Shown piece after piece: positions 8,117 through 17,976 of a DNA stretch of 64,000 nt. The position numbers were made by a program, and so were the translations under genes. The stretch comes from Robiginitomaculum sp. (lineage in GTDB: Bacteria > Pseudomonadota > Alphaproteobacteria > Caulobacterales > Maricaulaceae). Position 1 is the first letter of the stretch, and the number at the start of each line of letters is the position of its first letter. The notes below the pieces were generated by a model. The model had not been told where the DNA came from and searched no databases. It was given only the letters and a program-made list of their open reading frames with translations. The stretch spans positions 120,129-184,128 of the forward strand of contig JAESQN010000016.1 in the NCBI GenBank assembly GCA_016765135.1, written 5' to 3'.

Positions 8117-8193
8117 ATAAACTCCAAAACAAACTGATTCGCCTAAAGGATTCGCACAAATAGGATTCCTGCGTCAAGGGGCAGACTGGTTGT

Positions 8194-9417
8194 TTATAAC
8201 AACTTACCTTTATAATACCGATTAGGTGCTAGTGAAGTGCCGTTCATCCAATAACAAAGCTCTGCCGGGCTATCGATTGGCCACTCTACTAAATCTGCCG
8301 ATTTGCCCACTACCAAAGACCCGGTTTCGTGCTCAAGCCCCAAGGCTTTTGCCCCATTCAACGTCATGGCAAGCAAGGCTTCTTCGGGTGTAAAGCCAAA
8401 CAGAATGCAAGCCTGGTTGAGGATCACATATGGCGAAATTATTGGTGAGCTTCCGGGGTTGAAATCCGTGGCTAGAGCCATAGGAACTTTGTATTTGCGA
8501 AATAAATCAATCGGGGGTTTTAGGGTTTCGCCGAGGGTATAAAATGCGCCGGGCAAAATTACCGCAACGGTGCCGGCTTCGGCCATGGCCTGGACGCCGG
8601 CTTCGTCAATATGCTCAAGATGATCCGCCGACAAAGCCCCAAACTCTGCCGCCAGTTTCGCCCCGCCTTGATTGGAAAGTTGCTCGGCGTGCAGTTTAAC
8701 CGGCAGGCCGTGTTTCTTGGCGGCTTCAAAGACCCGGCGAATTTGTACCGGACTAAACCCTATATTTTCGCAAAACCCGTCAACGGCATCGGCCAGATTT
8801 TCTGCGGCAATCACCGGGATCATTTCCTTGCATACCAAATCGATATAATCGTCCGCCCGCCCGGCGTATTCTGGCGGTAAAGCGTGGGCGCCCAAAAAGG
8901 TTTTGCGGATGCGCAACAGCCCGGTATCCTCAACATATTTTGCCGCCCGCAGCATTTTAAGTTCGGTCTCAAGATCAAGACCATAACCCGATTTCATTTC
9001 CAGCGTGGTGACGCCGCTGGCGCTGGAGACACAGGCCCAACTCCATGTGTCTTCGCATAAATCGTGTTCGCTAGCGGCCCTGGTTGCCGTGACCGTCGAG
9101 ATAATACCGCCGCCGTTTTTGGCGATATCTGCATAGCTGGTTCCTAAAAGCCGTTGCTCAAATTCTTGTGCCCGGCTGCCTGCAAAAACCATATGGGTGT
9201 GACAATCCACAAGGCCGGGAGACAGCCACCAATGCTTACAATCACGGACAGTATTCGCCTCATATTTTGGTAAATCCTTGCCCTTTCCAACCCAGGTTAT
9301 GCGCCCGTCTTTCACCCCCAACGCCCCGTTTTTTATGGCACCATAGGGGGTTGCAACCTCTTGGCTCATAGTAGCCAGATTTGCGTTGATGAACAATGTG
9401 TCAAAATATTGTGTCAT
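8194..9417 (-). CDS. hutI: imidazolonepropionase
   Basis: 407 residues of the amidohydrolase superfamily; hydrolyses 4-imidazolone-5-propanoate to N-formimino-L-glutamate, the third step of histidine degradation. Metal-binding HTH at H73/H75 (DCHTHMVFAG), GGGI loop, KLHAEQ, ADHLEH and the catalytic aspartate in ATDFNPG are all present. Length is normal. It stands alone: hutH, hutU and hutG are not in the window, so the rest of the pathway must be encoded elsewhere. Confidence 0.94.
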   Translation of the reverse strand: MTQYFDTLFINANLATMSQEVATPYGAIKNGALGVKDGRITWVGKGKDLPKYEANTVRDCKHWWLSPGLVDCHTHMVFAGSRAQEFEQRLLGTSYADIAKNGGGIISTVTATRAASEHDLCEDTWSWACVSSASGVTTLEMKSGYGLDLETELKMLRAAKYVEDTGLLRIRKTFLGAHALPPEYAGRADDYIDLVCKEMIPVIAAENLADAVDGFCENIGFSPVQIRRVFEAAKKHGLPVKLHAEQLSNQGGAKLAAEFGALSADHLEHIDEAGVQAMAEAGTVAVILPGAFYTLGETLKPPIDLFRKYKVPMALATDFNPGSSPIISPYVILNQACILFGFTPEEALLAMTLNGAKALGLEHETGSLVVGKSADLVEWPIDSPAELCYWMNGTSLAPNRYYKGKLL

Positions 9418-9457
9418 GCCGCGTTATAGAGGATGTAAAAATCAATGCAAAACAAAC

Positions 9458-9531
9458 CTACTATAGTTTCACTGTTGCAATTGAACCGCCCCGGGTTTGC
9501 CGGAGGCTCCTAATCTATAGTAGAAGGAGCC
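9458..9531 (+). promoter_or_regulatory. overlapping inverted repeats upstream of a small ORF
   Basis: Two inverted repeats compete for the same bases. CTACTATAG (9458-9466) is complementary to CTATAGTAG (9515-9523), and GGCTCC (9505-9510) is complementary to GGAGCC (9526-9531), which includes the ribosome-binding site of the small ORF at 9535. The two hairpins overlap in the 9511-9525 loop and cannot be formed freely together. This could be a cis-acting RNA switch. Alternatively the segment TTGAACCGCCCCGGGTTTG (from 9481) resembles an IS3-family terminal inverted repeat from memory, so this may be an insertion-sequence remnant. Confidence 0.4.
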
Positions 9532-9534
9532 ATT

Positions 9535-9606
9535 ATGAGCAATAATTCATTGCCCTTTGGGTACGAGAAACAGGTTTCACAAGAGGTAGGCTTCGCTCAC
9601 ACTTGA
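9535..9606 (+). CDS. candidate 23-residue small protein or leader peptide
   Basis: A 23-codon frame (MSNNSLPFGYEKQVSQEVGFAHT in two pieces: MSNNSLPFGYEK, QVSQEVGFAHT) starting 5 nt after AAGGAGCC, one of the best Shine-Dalgarno matches in the window. It lies on the plus strand between hutI and eda, both on the minus strand, so it would need its own promoter. No family is recognised; FGYEK vaguely recalls the start of UbiE-type methyltransferases, so a gene remnant is possible. It may also be decayed insertion-sequence DNA. Real expression is unproven. Confidence 0.35.
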   Translation: MSNNSLPFGYEKQVSQEVGFAHT

Positions 9607-9660
9607 AGTGCGTGCACGAGCCGTGCGGATATGGTAATACCCCATAACCTTTGTTAAGCT

Positions 9661-10299
9661 CTACAACATTGCAACTGCACGCATGGCTGATAACTTGACT
9701 TGCTCGAAGTTATGTGCGGCCAGCGCTTGTGTGTCGATCATCCACGAACCACCAACGGCGATGACATTGTCAAGGGCAAGATAATCGGGTGCGGTTTTCG
9801 CCGTAATGCCGCCGGTTGGCATAAAGCTAATATTTGACAGCGGCGCGGCCATGGCCCCCAGCGCCTGCACGCCGCCATTGGCCTCGGCTGGGAAGAATTT
9901 TACATAGGTAAAGCCCTGACTGTACATTTCCAAAGCTTCGCTGGGCGTGGCCACACCAGGAAAGACGGGCACGGATACAGCCTTGAGGGCAGGCAACAGG
10001 CTTGAAGACATTGCGGGCGTGACCAAAAAATCGCTACCCGCCTCCAGACAAGCCTGAACATCATCGGGAGTCAAGATTGTCCCGGCGCCAATCATAAGTT
10101 CGGGCGCTGCGGCTTTCATTTCCCGGACCGCGTCCAAAGCCTGCGGTGTACGCAATGTAATTTCGGCAGTGGTCAATCCGGCGCTCGATAATGCTTGCGC
10201 GAGCGGGCCGGCAATTTTCGCGTCATTGATTGTCAGGACGGGAACGATTGGGCAGGTTTTCAATGCGTGCATCAATGTTTTGAAATGTTTATCCATCAT
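9661..10299 (-). CDS. eda: 2-dehydro-3-deoxy-6-phosphogluconate (KDPG) aldolase
   Basis: 212 residues; cleaves KDPG to pyruvate and glyceraldehyde-3-phosphate, the last step of the Entner-Doudoroff pathway. The Schiff-base lysine is K134 in YVKFFPAEANGG and the catalytic glutamate is E47 in AEITLRT; GAGTIL and FMPTGGI phosphate loops are present. The start is one of two adjacent ATG codons (10299 or 10296) overlapping the end of glk, so the last two operon genes are coupled. The frame remains open far upstream inside glk but has no aldolase similarity there. Confidence 0.95.
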   Translation of the reverse strand: MMDKHFKTLMHALKTCPIVPVLTINDAKIAGPLAQALSSAGLTTAEITLRTPQALDAVREMKAAAPELMIGAGTILTPDDVQACLEAGSDFLVTPAMSSSLLPALKAVSVPVFPGVATPSEALEMYSQGFTYVKFFPAEANGGVQALGAMAAPLSNISFMPTGGITAKTAPDYLALDNVIAVGGSWMIDTQALAAHNFEQVKLSAMRAVAML

Positions 10300-11266
10300 T
10301 TGTATCCATATTAAGAGCCGCGACGCCGTAAAGGGCCGCTGCCGGTTTTTGTAAAATCCGAACCGGGATATTTTCCACATAAGCCCGCCTCGGCCCCCGG
10401 TTAAAATAGCGCGCCATGGCGTCCGGCGTATCAATAAAGTCCTGCAAGCGTTTGGCAACCCCGCCCGCCAAAACAACGCCGCCGCGCGCGCCCGCCGCCA
10501 AGGCCATATCCCCAAGCGCCCCCATAATAGCGTTGGCGCGGATGGTGCATACATCCAGGCTGGCGGCGTCCCCCGTCAACGCCAATTCCCGGATACGCTT
10601 TGGCGAACATTTCTTGTAAGCCTGCCCCAAACGCATACAGACCGCTTTGTGAATGGCGTCCATACCACTTCCCGAGCTGACCAGTTCTAACGAAACAAAA
10701 TCGTGATCTTTTTGAAGAATGTGCAGGATTTCAGTTTCTTTGCTACTTTGCGGCGCATAGGCTTGGTGACCACCTTCGCCGCTTAAAACATGCCAATTAT
10801 TTTCCAGCGGCAGTAAAACCGCCATGCCAAATCCGGTGCCCGGCCCTGCAACCAATATGGGCGCGTCAAAATCAGATGTGCCCGGATTTAACATCTTGAA
10901 ATCATCTGGGGCACATTCAGGTACGCTGCGGGCCATGGCGGCGAAATCATTATAAAGGCTAATATGTGTGAACCCAAATTTTTCCTGTAAATTTTTCTCG
11001 CTAATCGTCCAGTTCCTGTTGGTGAGGGTGACACGGCCCTCATCAACAGCCCCGGCAAGCGCGAAAGCGGCGCGGCGCGGCATGGTTTTTAAATCGGCTT
11101 GATAGTCAGAAATTGCCGCTGCAAAATTGTTATAATCATCATTTGGTAATTTGCGGATATGTTCCACGCAAATCTTTCCGTTGGCAGCGCGGTGTGCGAG
11201 GCCAAGCCGCACATTGGTGCCGCCAACATCACCAACCAGGATTGTTTCGGCGGATTTATGCATCAT
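10289..11266 (-). CDS. glk: glucokinase
   Basis: 325 residues of the bacterial glucokinase family (not ROK). Phosphorylates free glucose to glucose-6-phosphate with ATP. The N-terminal phosphate loop is [11 protein letters not shown] (12-22); [17 protein letters not shown] and the glucose-binding EGGHQAYAP region follow, and VLAGGVAKR is near the C-terminus. It overlaps edd by 11 nt upstream and eda downstream. Its presence in the zwf operon means that glucose freed inside the cell is fed directly to Zwf, which fits import of an intact disaccharide. Confidence 0.94.
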   Translation of the reverse strand: MMHKSAETILVGDVGGTNVRLGLAHRAANGKICVEHIRKLPNDDYNNFAAAISDYQADLKTMPRRAAFALAGAVDEGRVTLTNRNWTISEKNLQEKFGFTHISLYNDFAAMARSVPECAPDDFKMLNPGTSDFDAPILVAGPGTGFGMAVLLPLENNWHVLSGEGGHQAYAPQSSKETEILHILQKDHDFVSLELVSSGSGMDAIHKAVCMRLGQAYKKCSPKRIRELALTGDAASLDVCTIRANAIMGALGDMALAAGARGGVVLAGGVAKRLQDFIDTPDAMARYFNRGPRRAYVENIPVRILQKPAAALYGVAALNMDTNDG

Positions 11267-13094
11267 ATGCTTCGGTTACAAAACTGCGCGCCCCTGTTTC
11301 GGCGGAGCTGCACAATTTACGAAAACTTGAAAAAAGCCCACGGCCAAAGTCCAGTGAAAGATGGGCTTCATCCTGCCTTGCGGGCGTGCGCGCAGAAAAC
11401 TCCAGCGCGTCCACATCAATATCAAGCCTGCCCTCCCTGGCGTCCAATGTGATAACATCGCCGTCTTTGACCCGCGATAACGGCCCGCCCATAGCGGCTT
11501 CTGGCCCCACATGAATGGCGGCGGGAATTTTCCCGGACGCCCCGGACATCCGGCCATCAGTTACCAAGGCGACCTTGAACCCCTTGTCTTGCAACACGCC
11601 CAAAGCCGGTGTTAATTTATGCAATTCTGGCATACCATTGGCCCGCGGCCCTTGAAACCGGAGCACAGCGACAAAATCACAATTCAAATCACCAGCTTCA
11701 AAAGCGCCGTAAAGCGCGTCTTGAGAATCGAACACCTTGGCAGGGGCGGTTACGAGCTGGTGTTCGGGTTTAACCGCAGATATTTTAATCACGCCGCGCC
11801 CAAGCGGCCCGTCCAACAGGCGTAGTCCGCCTTCGGGGCTGAAGGGTTTGGAGGCTGGCCTTAATATGTCCAGATTACCGCTGATTTTCGGGCTGTCCCG
11901 CCAGACCAGTTTATCACCATCAAGGCCGGGTTCTTTTTGGTAACGGCCCAAACCCTGACCGCTAACCGTCATAACATCTTCGTGCAAAAGCCCTGCTGAT
12001 AACAATTCGCGGACAAGAAAACCCATGCCGCCCGCCGCGTGGAAATGGTTTACATCCGCGTCCCCGTTGGGATAAATTTTGGCAATACCCGGTGTGATTT
12101 TCGAAATATCCGCAAAATCATCCCAGCAGACATCAATGCCCGCCGCATAAGCAATGGCTGGAATATGCAGGGTTAAATTGGTCGAGCCGCCCGTCGCCAT
12201 TAGGCCGACGATTGCATTGACAATGGATTTTTCGCTCACGATTTGGCCGATAGGTGTATAGGCGTCCCCGGTGGAAATTATTTCGGTCGCACGTTTCGTC
12301 GCTTCCTGGGTTAAGGATGCGCGTAATGGTGTTCCCGGATTAACGAAGGCGGCACCCGGCAGATGCAGGCCCATCACCTCCATTAACATTTGATTGGAAT
12401 TGGCCGTGCCGTAAAATGTGCAAGTGCCCGGACTGTGATAGCTTGCGCTTTCAGCTTTCAGCAGTTCATCGCGTCCGATTTTACCCTCGGCAAATAACTG
12501 TCTTATACGGGCTTTCTCTTTATTGGGCAGGCCGGACGGCATGGGGCCTGCGGGGATAAATATACCGGGCAGATGTCCAAATTGCAAAGCGCCGATGAGA
12601 AGCCCCGGCACGATTTTATCACACACCCCCAGATAAAGCGCCGAGTCAAACACGTCGTGGGACAAGGCAATGGCTACCGACATAGCGATAACATCGCGGG
12701 AGAACAGGGACAATTCCATGCCGTCCTGACCCTGGGTGACGCCGTCGCACATGGCCGGAACACCGCCGGCGACTTGCGCGGTGGCACCCACAGTACGGGC
12801 GGCTTTGCGAATAATGTCCGGGTAGACTTCAAAGGGTTTATGGGCCGAGAGCATGTCATTATAGGCGGTGACAATACCGATATTGGGCCAACTAGCGCCG
12901 AGCAAGGCGGTTTTGTCGTGCAAGGCGCAGCCAGCATAGGCATGGGCCTGATTGCCCGCACTTAAACGTTTGCGGGCAAACCCGTCCTTCTGGCGGATAT
13001 AAATACCATCAAGATAAGCGCGGCGGCTCTGGGCTGAACGCTTAATAATACGGTTGGTGATTTTTTCCAGTTCGGGATGTATTTTGGTGGTCAT
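11256..13094 (-). CDS. edd: 6-phosphogluconate dehydratase
   Basis: 612 residues of the IlvD/Edd family; dehydrates 6-phosphogluconate to KDPG using a [4Fe-4S] cluster. Expected cluster-region cysteines appear in [26 protein letters not shown] and [14 protein letters not shown]. The gene is full length and is separated from pgl by 9 nt. The C-terminal serine/glycine motif [20 protein letters not shown] is present. Confidence 0.96.
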   Translation of the reverse strand: MTTKIHPELEKITNRIIKRSAQSRRAYLDGIYIRQKDGFARKRLSAGNQAHAYAGCALHDKTALLGASWPNIGIVTAYNDMLSAHKPFEVYPDIIRKAARTVGATAQVAGGVPAMCDGVTQGQDGMELSLFSRDVIAMSVAIALSHDVFDSALYLGVCDKIVPGLLIGALQFGHLPGIFIPAGPMPSGLPNKEKARIRQLFAEGKIGRDELLKAESASYHSPGTCTFYGTANSNQMLMEVMGLHLPGAAFVNPGTPLRASLTQEATKRATEIISTGDAYTPIGQIVSEKSIVNAIVGLMATGGSTNLTLHIPAIAYAAGIDVCWDDFADISKITPGIAKIYPNGDADVNHFHAAGGMGFLVRELLSAGLLHEDVMTVSGQGLGRYQKEPGLDGDKLVWRDSPKISGNLDILRPASKPFSPEGGLRLLDGPLGRGVIKISAVKPEHQLVTAPAKVFDSQDALYGAFEAGDLNCDFVAVLRFQGPRANGMPELHKLTPALGVLQDKGFKVALVTDGRMSGASGKIPAAIHVGPEAAMGGPLSRVKDGDVITLDAREGRLDIDVDALEFSARTPARQDEAHLSLDFGRGLFSSFRKLCSSAETGARSFVTEAYDA

Positions 13095-13103
13095 AACATA
13101 TCT

Positions 13104-13814
13104 CTAGGGTGCACTTAAGACTATGAGGCGCTCACCCAGGACATCAAGGGCGGCGCGAATGGGTAGGGGTGATTGCTTATCTTCCAAGGCTTGGGCTAAT
13201 ATTTGTTGCTTGTCTGCGCCGGTGATTAGCAGCAAGGCAAGTTTGCAATTGGCAAGTGCGCTCCGGGTCAAAGTCATGCGCTCCAGATAAGCGCCCGTGG
13301 TGGGGGACGGGTTGGCGGTCATGGCCTGAACAAGGTTTTTATTGTCCATATCCAAAGCCTTCGCCAGGCCGTTCGCATCTGGAAACCACGAGGCAGTATG
13401 GCCGTCACCGCCCATGCCCAGCACAATCACGCTATAGGGCCTGGTTATGCCCCGGTAAATTGCTTCGACACGGCTTTGGCCCTCGCGGGCGGCTTTATGT
13501 TGCGTGACCATGGGAGAAAATCGCGCCTTTTCCCCGTGGTTTTGGAGCAAGGTTTTGCGAATCAGTGCGGCGTTGGAACCGGCATCTTCTTCCCCCACCC
13601 AGCGCTCGTCGACCAAACCAATTTTGACTTTATGCCACGGTAATTCTACCCTGGACAAGCGCTCATAGAGCGGGCCGGGGGTGGAACCGCCAGAAACCAT
13701 GAGGCTTGCTTGCCCGGAATTACTGATATTTTCAAGCAGGCGAGCGCTGATAATATCGGCGGCAAGACTTGTCAATTGTGTCTTGTCTTTGAGATATTTG
13801 ATTTCAGGGCTCAT
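13104..13814 (-). CDS. pgl: 6-phosphogluconolactonase
   Basis: 236 residues of the glucosamine-6-phosphate isomerase/6-phosphogluconolactonase family. Conserved elements: MVSGGSTPGPLYERL near residue 40, the KIGLVDERWV block, and VLGMGGDGHTASWFP with the catalytic histidine. Hydrolyses 6-phosphogluconolactone produced by Zwf. Its start overlaps the zwf stop by 4 nt (ATGA). Confidence 0.95.
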   Translation of the reverse strand: MSPEIKYLKDKTQLTSLAADIISARLLENISNSGQASLMVSGGSTPGPLYERLSRVELPWHKVKIGLVDERWVGEEDAGSNAALIRKTLLQNHGEKARFSPMVTQHKAAREGQSRVEAIYRGITRPYSVIVLGMGGDGHTASWFPDANGLAKALDMDNKNLVQAMTANPSPTTGAYLERMTLTRSALANCKLALLLITGADKQQILAQALEDKQSPLPIRAALDVLGERLIVLSAP

Positions 13815-15298
13815 TTATAATTACTTTCCCACCAAGTCCGGCCATCGCGGTCCATCAACATGGCAGATTGTACGGGGCCTTGCGTGCCTGCCGCATATGT
13901 TTCCATGGCCTGATCGCTATCCTCCCAATTTGCCAGCAGATTATCGACCCACGTCCAAGCGGCCTCCACCTCGTCGCGGCGCATAAACAAAGCCAAATTA
14001 CCCCGGACAATATCCATCAAGAGGCGCTCATAGGCATCCGGATAACGCACAGAAAAATTTTCCGCATAGGAGAGATTAAGCGGCAGGGATTTAATCCTTA
14101 AGCCGCCGGGGCCGGGTTCTTTGATCTGCATGTAAAGCTTCACCCCTTCATCGGGTTGCAAGCGGATCACCAACCTGTTGGCCTCACTGTAGGCACCCTC
14201 AAATAAAGGATGCGGCGTAGGTTTGAACTGGATAACAATTTCAGAATGGCGGCTGGCCATGCGTTTGCCAGTGCGTAGATAAAACGGCACTCCGGCCCAG
14301 CGCCAGTTTTTAATTTCGGTTTTTATGGCCACAAATGTTTCTGTCCTGCTAGATTTTGTATCGTCTGCGTTTGTAGTGTCTAAAAGGGTATCAAGATAGG
14401 CCCGAACCGGAATTTCCCCGTCCATGCCCGCGCTATATTGGGCCCGCACCGTGTTTGATTTGACGGTGCCTGGTGCGAACGCTTTCAAGGCTTTTAGCAC
14501 CTTGATTTTTTCAGTGCGCACTTCATCGGCAATCAGCGAATTTGGCGGCTCCATGGCGGTTAAGCATAAGAGTTGAAGCAAGTGATTTTGCACCATATCG
14601 CGTACCGCACCACTGCGGTCATAATAACCAGCGCGACCCTCAACGCCAATGTTCTCGGCGACTGTGATTTGTACATGGTCTATATAATGATGTGACCATA
14701 GGGGTTCAAACAAAGTATTAGCGAACCGCAATACCATCAAGTTTTGTACGGTTTCCTTACCCAGATAATGGTCGATCCTGAATATGGAGTTTTCAGGAAA
14801 CACCGCCCCGACACCATCATTGATCAGACGGGCGGAGGTCAGATCTGTCCCTATGGGTTTTTCCAGGACAAGCCTGGCATTTGGGGTATTCAACCCTGCC
14901 TTGCCCAGCCCCTGACAGGTTTGCACATAGATATGAGGCGTTGTGGCCATGTAATAAATCACAGGCCTGCCGTCTTGGTTAAGGCGGGTTTTTAATCCGT
15001 TCCAATTTGCCGTCTTATCCGTTGCGTCCATAATAATATAGTCCAGCAAGGCGGCAAATTCAGCCCATTTGCTTTCCGGGATTTCGTCCGGCGTGGCAAA
15101 ACAGGCTTTTTTGGCCATTTTGACAAAGGCTTTGCGGTCAAAATTGGTGCGGGCGGCCCCGATGATTTTATTGGTGTGGTCAAGTTGCCCATCCAAAAAC
15201 CGGTGAAACAATGCCGGTAACAATTTACGCCGTGATAAATCACCCGTACCGCCAAATATGACGATGTCAAACGGCTCGACGGGAATAAACTCTGCCAT
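13811..15298 (-). CDS. zwf: glucose-6-phosphate 1-dehydrogenase
   Basis: 495 residues; oxidises glucose-6-phosphate to 6-phosphogluconolactone. The nucleotide-binding GGTGDLSRRKLLPALF motif is at residues 16-31, and the substrate signature RIDHYLGKETVQN contains the catalytic histidine. Full length. First gene of the operon zwf-pgl-edd-glk-eda, the complete route from glucose to pyruvate plus glyceraldehyde-3-phosphate. The promoter region carries two copies of a LacI-type operator (15391-15425), one touching the likely -10 box, so the operon is probably repressed by the LacI protein encoded at 17977. Confidence 0.96.
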   Translation of the reverse strand: MAEFIPVEPFDIVIFGGTGDLSRRKLLPALFHRFLDGQLDHTNKIIGAARTNFDRKAFVKMAKKACFATPDEIPESKWAEFAALLDYIIMDATDKTANWNGLKTRLNQDGRPVIYYMATTPHIYVQTCQGLGKAGLNTPNARLVLEKPIGTDLTSARLINDGVGAVFPENSIFRIDHYLGKETVQNLMVLRFANTLFEPLWSHHYIDHVQITVAENIGVEGRAGYYDRSGAVRDMVQNHLLQLLCLTAMEPPNSLIADEVRTEKIKVLKALKAFAPGTVKSNTVRAQYSAGMDGEIPVRAYLDTLLDTTNADDTKSSRTETFVAIKTEIKNWRWAGVPFYLRTGKRMASRHSEIVIQFKPTPHPLFEGAYSEANRLVIRLQPDEGVKLYMQIKEPGPGGLRIKSLPLNLSYAENFSVRYPDAYERLLMDIVRGNLALFMRRDEVEAAWTWVDNLLANWEDSDQAMETYAAGTQGPVQSAMLMDRDGRTWWESNYK

Positions 15299-15385
15299 AT
15301 TTTCTCACTAACATATATAACGACGACATTTAAAAAATGCCGCACATTTCGAGTGTAAGTTAACATTTCTACATCACTTTGCATA

Positions 15386-15416
15386 ATTATACAATCGTTT
15401 GTATTTTGTATTGCAA
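15386..15416 (-). promoter_or_regulatory. probable zwf operon promoter
   Basis: On the minus strand TTGCAA (15411-15416) and TATAAT (15386-15391) are separated by 19 nt, a somewhat long but usable sigma-70 spacing, about 90 bp upstream of zwf. Both elements are overlapped by the LacI-type operators, which fits repression by steric hindrance. Confidence 0.55.
15391..15403. promoter_or_regulatory. LacI-type operator, zwf/receptor site 1
   Basis: ACAATCGTTTGTA: contains the semi-palindromic core CAAxCGxTTG with the central CG step typical of LacI/GalR operators. It sits 22 bp (two helical turns) from site 2, on the same face of the DNA, and abuts the probable zwf -10 box. Confidence 0.7.
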
Positions 15417-15425
15417 TCGTTTGTA
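15411..15425. promoter_or_regulatory. LacI-type operator, zwf/receptor site 2
   Basis: TTGCAATCGTTTGTA is identical over all 15 bases to the inverse complement of 21750-21764 in the symporter/fructokinase intergenic region. Its position between zwf and the TonB-dependent receptor allows control of both directions. Confidence 0.75.
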
Positions 15426-15521
15426 AAGTGAGATAGTTATCATGAAGCATCCAGGGGTTTGCCTATTGGCGGCACGTAAATTTGCGAATTTGTAGCTAAA
15501 ACGAAAACAGGGGATTACTCA

Positions 15522-17852
15522 ATGACCATTAAAATCAGTACAAAATTATTAGCATCTGCGGCAATTGCAGCTTTGATGGGTAACACGGCTTATGCTCAAG
15601 ACGCGGCAGTAGAGGACGAGATTATCGTCACAGGTGTTGCGAAGGCGACAACCGTGTTCCAATCATCAGCTTCTGTTTCAGCAATTGCACCTGAAGATAT
15701 TACGAATTTAGCGCCGCGCTCGATTAACGAGCTTTTCCGCTCTATTCCTGGTGTTAAATCAGAAGATACAGGCGGTGACGCCAACGCGAATATCAAAGTT
15801 CGTGGCTTGCCTATCGCGTCAGGTGGCGCGCGTTATCTATCACTACAAGAAAACGGATTTCCGACCTTGTTAATCGGTGACACCGCTTTCTCTACAGCAG
15901 ACAGCTATCTGCGCGTAGATAATACGATTGGTTCAGTTCAATCTATTCGCGGTGGCTCTGCATCCACGCAAGCACCAAATGCGGCAGGCGGCATTATCAA
16001 CCTGATCTCTAAAAAACCAACTGAAGCAGGTGGCTCTGTTGCCGCGACATTTGGCGTGAATTATCAGTCCTACCGCATTGATGCGGAATATGGTAATCTG
16101 CTTGATAACGGCGTTTATTATCACGTTGGTGGTTTTGCCCGCACAGGTGAGGGGGTTCGCCGTACGGTAGAAAACCTAGAAGAAGGCTATCAGATAAAAG
16201 CGACGATCGGCAAAGATTTTGATCGCGGAAGTTTTGCCGTTCACTTTAAACATCTAGATGATCGTGTGCCGACATTTTTGCCGCTCCCCGCAATAATCCA
16301 AAATGATGGTTCTATCGGCGCGCTGAACGGACTTGATCTCGGTGCGGGCACAACGTCCCTAGGTATCACTGATACCGCGTTGCGTCTGGATGACCGTCGG
16401 GATGTTGTCCAAGAAGGCGTACAAAGCAAAATGACATCGATTGGTTTTGAGGGTGATTTTGACCTCTCTGACCAATTTTCGATAGCCGCCAAAGGTCGCT
16501 GGGCTGATATTTCCGGAAACTTTTTTGCACCGTTTCCCGCCAGTCTTGACAGCACCAATGCAGATGGGTCATCCAACATCAATTTTGTTCTATTTAACAC
16601 GGAAGTTTCGGACGTGGGCAATTTGTTCGGCGACGTCAATGTCACTGGGGATTTTGATTTTGTTACTATCAAGGCAGGCGTCTTCTATGCCGATCAGACA
16701 AGTGAACAACAATGGAGTTTCAATGACGCACGCGCTATTCTTCGCGGTGGGTTATTTACCACTAATGAACCAGGATCAGCTTTCCTAAACCCTGCTGATG
16801 GATCTTTCATTAACGGACAGAGCTTCGGGAATAATAATTTTGGCAATTGTTGCACGGTTTACTGGGACTTCGACATTGAACAAATCGCGCCATATATTTC
16901 CGCCAATGTGGAATTTAACAGCTTAACAGTTGAAGGCTCCTACCGGAGAACTAACAATAGTATCTCAGGTCAATTTATTCCGTTCGGCACGGCAATTATA
17001 GGTCCGTTTGATGCCGACGGCGATGGAACAATCGGAACGAATGAACAGGGTGTGCAGCGTTTTGACAACACGGCTTTGATACGCACCGATTATGATGCTG
17101 ATCACGATAACTTCTCGATCGGCGCCAATTATGCCGTGAATGATAGTTTGGCTGTGTTTGCCAACTATTCTGAAGGCGCCTCACTCACATCACCAGATCG
17201 TTCAACCGGTAGCCTTACTGTCGTAGGTGGCGTTGGTACGTCTCCAGATGGCGACTTGTTCTTGAATTTCGTGGATCAATATGAAATTGGCGCACGGTTT
17301 AGGTTTGGCCTTGGTGATTTCAGTATCGTGTATTTTGATGCTCAAGTGGCCGAAGCAGCCCAATTTGAAGCATCTACACAACAGGTTATCCAAACAGAAT
17401 TTGATACCAGCGGTATTGAACTCGAGGGTGATTTTAATTTCGAAAACGGATTTGGTATTAAGGGGAATGCGACCTTCACAGATTCGGAAATCGCTGGCCC
17501 TGTAACCAATGCGGACATTGGCAATCGTTCTCGCCGTCAAGCGCCTTATACACTCAATATAAATCCATACTTTGTTGGGGAAAATTATGATCTTGGGCTG
17601 AATATCTTCAGTAATGGCAGGGCACCCGTTCAGAACAGCAATCAATTTGATCTGCCCGCTTATACAACTATTGGCGCTTATATTAACTATGAACTTTACG
17701 ATGGCCTTAGGTTGAGCCTTGCCGCCAATAATTTGTTTGATGAGATTGGCTTCACTGAAGGCGAAGAAGGCAATCCCGCTATTGGCGACTTTGTACGCTT
17801 CCGTCCAATCAATGGGCGCACGGTTTCAGCTACCATTCGCTATAATTTTTAA
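15522..17852 (+). CDS. TonB-dependent outer-membrane receptor (probable sugar importer)
   Basis: 776 residues: signal peptide ending near AYAQDA (about 25), a TonB box-like DEIIVTG, a plug domain with the usual SINELFRSIPGV, VRGLP and RGGSASTQAPNAAGGIINLISKKP motifs, and a 22-strand-type barrel ending in the C-terminal aromatic RYNF. It is not a siderophore operon: its neighbours are LacI, a GH68-like enzyme, a GPH symporter, a fructokinase and the Entner-Doudoroff operon, which points to an oligosaccharide such as sucrose (compare SuxA in xanthomonads). Strong Shine-Dalgarno AGGGGA. By eye the gene is A+T-richer and uses different codons from the neighbouring zwf operon, so it may have been acquired. 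Confidence 0.9.
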   Translation: MTIKISTKLLASAAIAALMGNTAYAQDAAVEDEIIVTGVAKATTVFQSSASVSAIAPEDITNLAPRSINELFRSIPGVKSEDTGGDANANIKVRGLPIASGGARYLSLQENGFPTLLIGDTAFSTADSYLRVDNTIGSVQSIRGGSASTQAPNAAGGIINLISKKPTEAGGSVAATFGVNYQSYRIDAEYGNLLDNGVYYHVGGFARTGEGVRRTVENLEEGYQIKATIGKDFDRGSFAVHFKHLDDRVPTFLPLPAIIQNDGSIGALNGLDLGAGTTSLGITDTALRLDDRRDVVQEGVQSKMTSIGFEGDFDLSDQFSIAAKGRWADISGNFFAPFPASLDSTNADGSSNINFVLFNTEVSDVGNLFGDVNVTGDFDFVTIKAGVFYADQTSEQQWSFNDARAILRGGLFTTNEPGSAFLNPADGSFINGQSFGNNNFGNCCTVYWDFDIEQIAPYISANVEFNSLTVEGSYRRTNNSISGQFIPFGTAIIGPFDADGDGTIGTNEQGVQRFDNTALIRTDYDADHDNFSIGANYAVNDSLAVFANYSEGASLTSPDRSTGSLTVVGGVGTSPDGDLFLNFVDQYEIGARFRFGLGDFSIVYFDAQVAEAAQFEASTQQVIQTEFDTSGIELEGDFNFENGFGIKGNATFTDSEIAGPVTNADIGNRSRRQAPYTLNINPYFVGENYDLGLNIFSNGRAPVQNSNQFDLPAYTTIGAYINYELYDGLRLSLAANNLFDEIGFTEGEEGNPAIGDFVRFRPINGRTVSATIRYNF

Positions 17853-17873
17853 TAGTTCAGTATCTTAGACCTT

Positions 17874-17899
17874 AAGCCCGTCTTTGGACGGGCTTTTTT
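17874..17899 (+). terminator. rho-independent terminator after the TonB receptor
   Basis: AAGCCCGTC-TTTG-GACGGGCTT stem-loop followed by a run of T, located 21 nt after the receptor stop. It separates the receptor transcript from the lacI gene that starts at 17977. Confidence 0.9.
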
Positions 17900-17976
17900 T
17901 GTTTAGCTTTTGCAATATTAGCAGCTGGCGTCTAAGAATAGTATTCAACAATGAGTTTTTTGGTTCCGTACTATTT

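Noticed and set aside
9458..9606. Intact insertion sequence
   Set aside because: One end only resembles an IS terminus; no transposase frame or second inverted repeat is found before eda.
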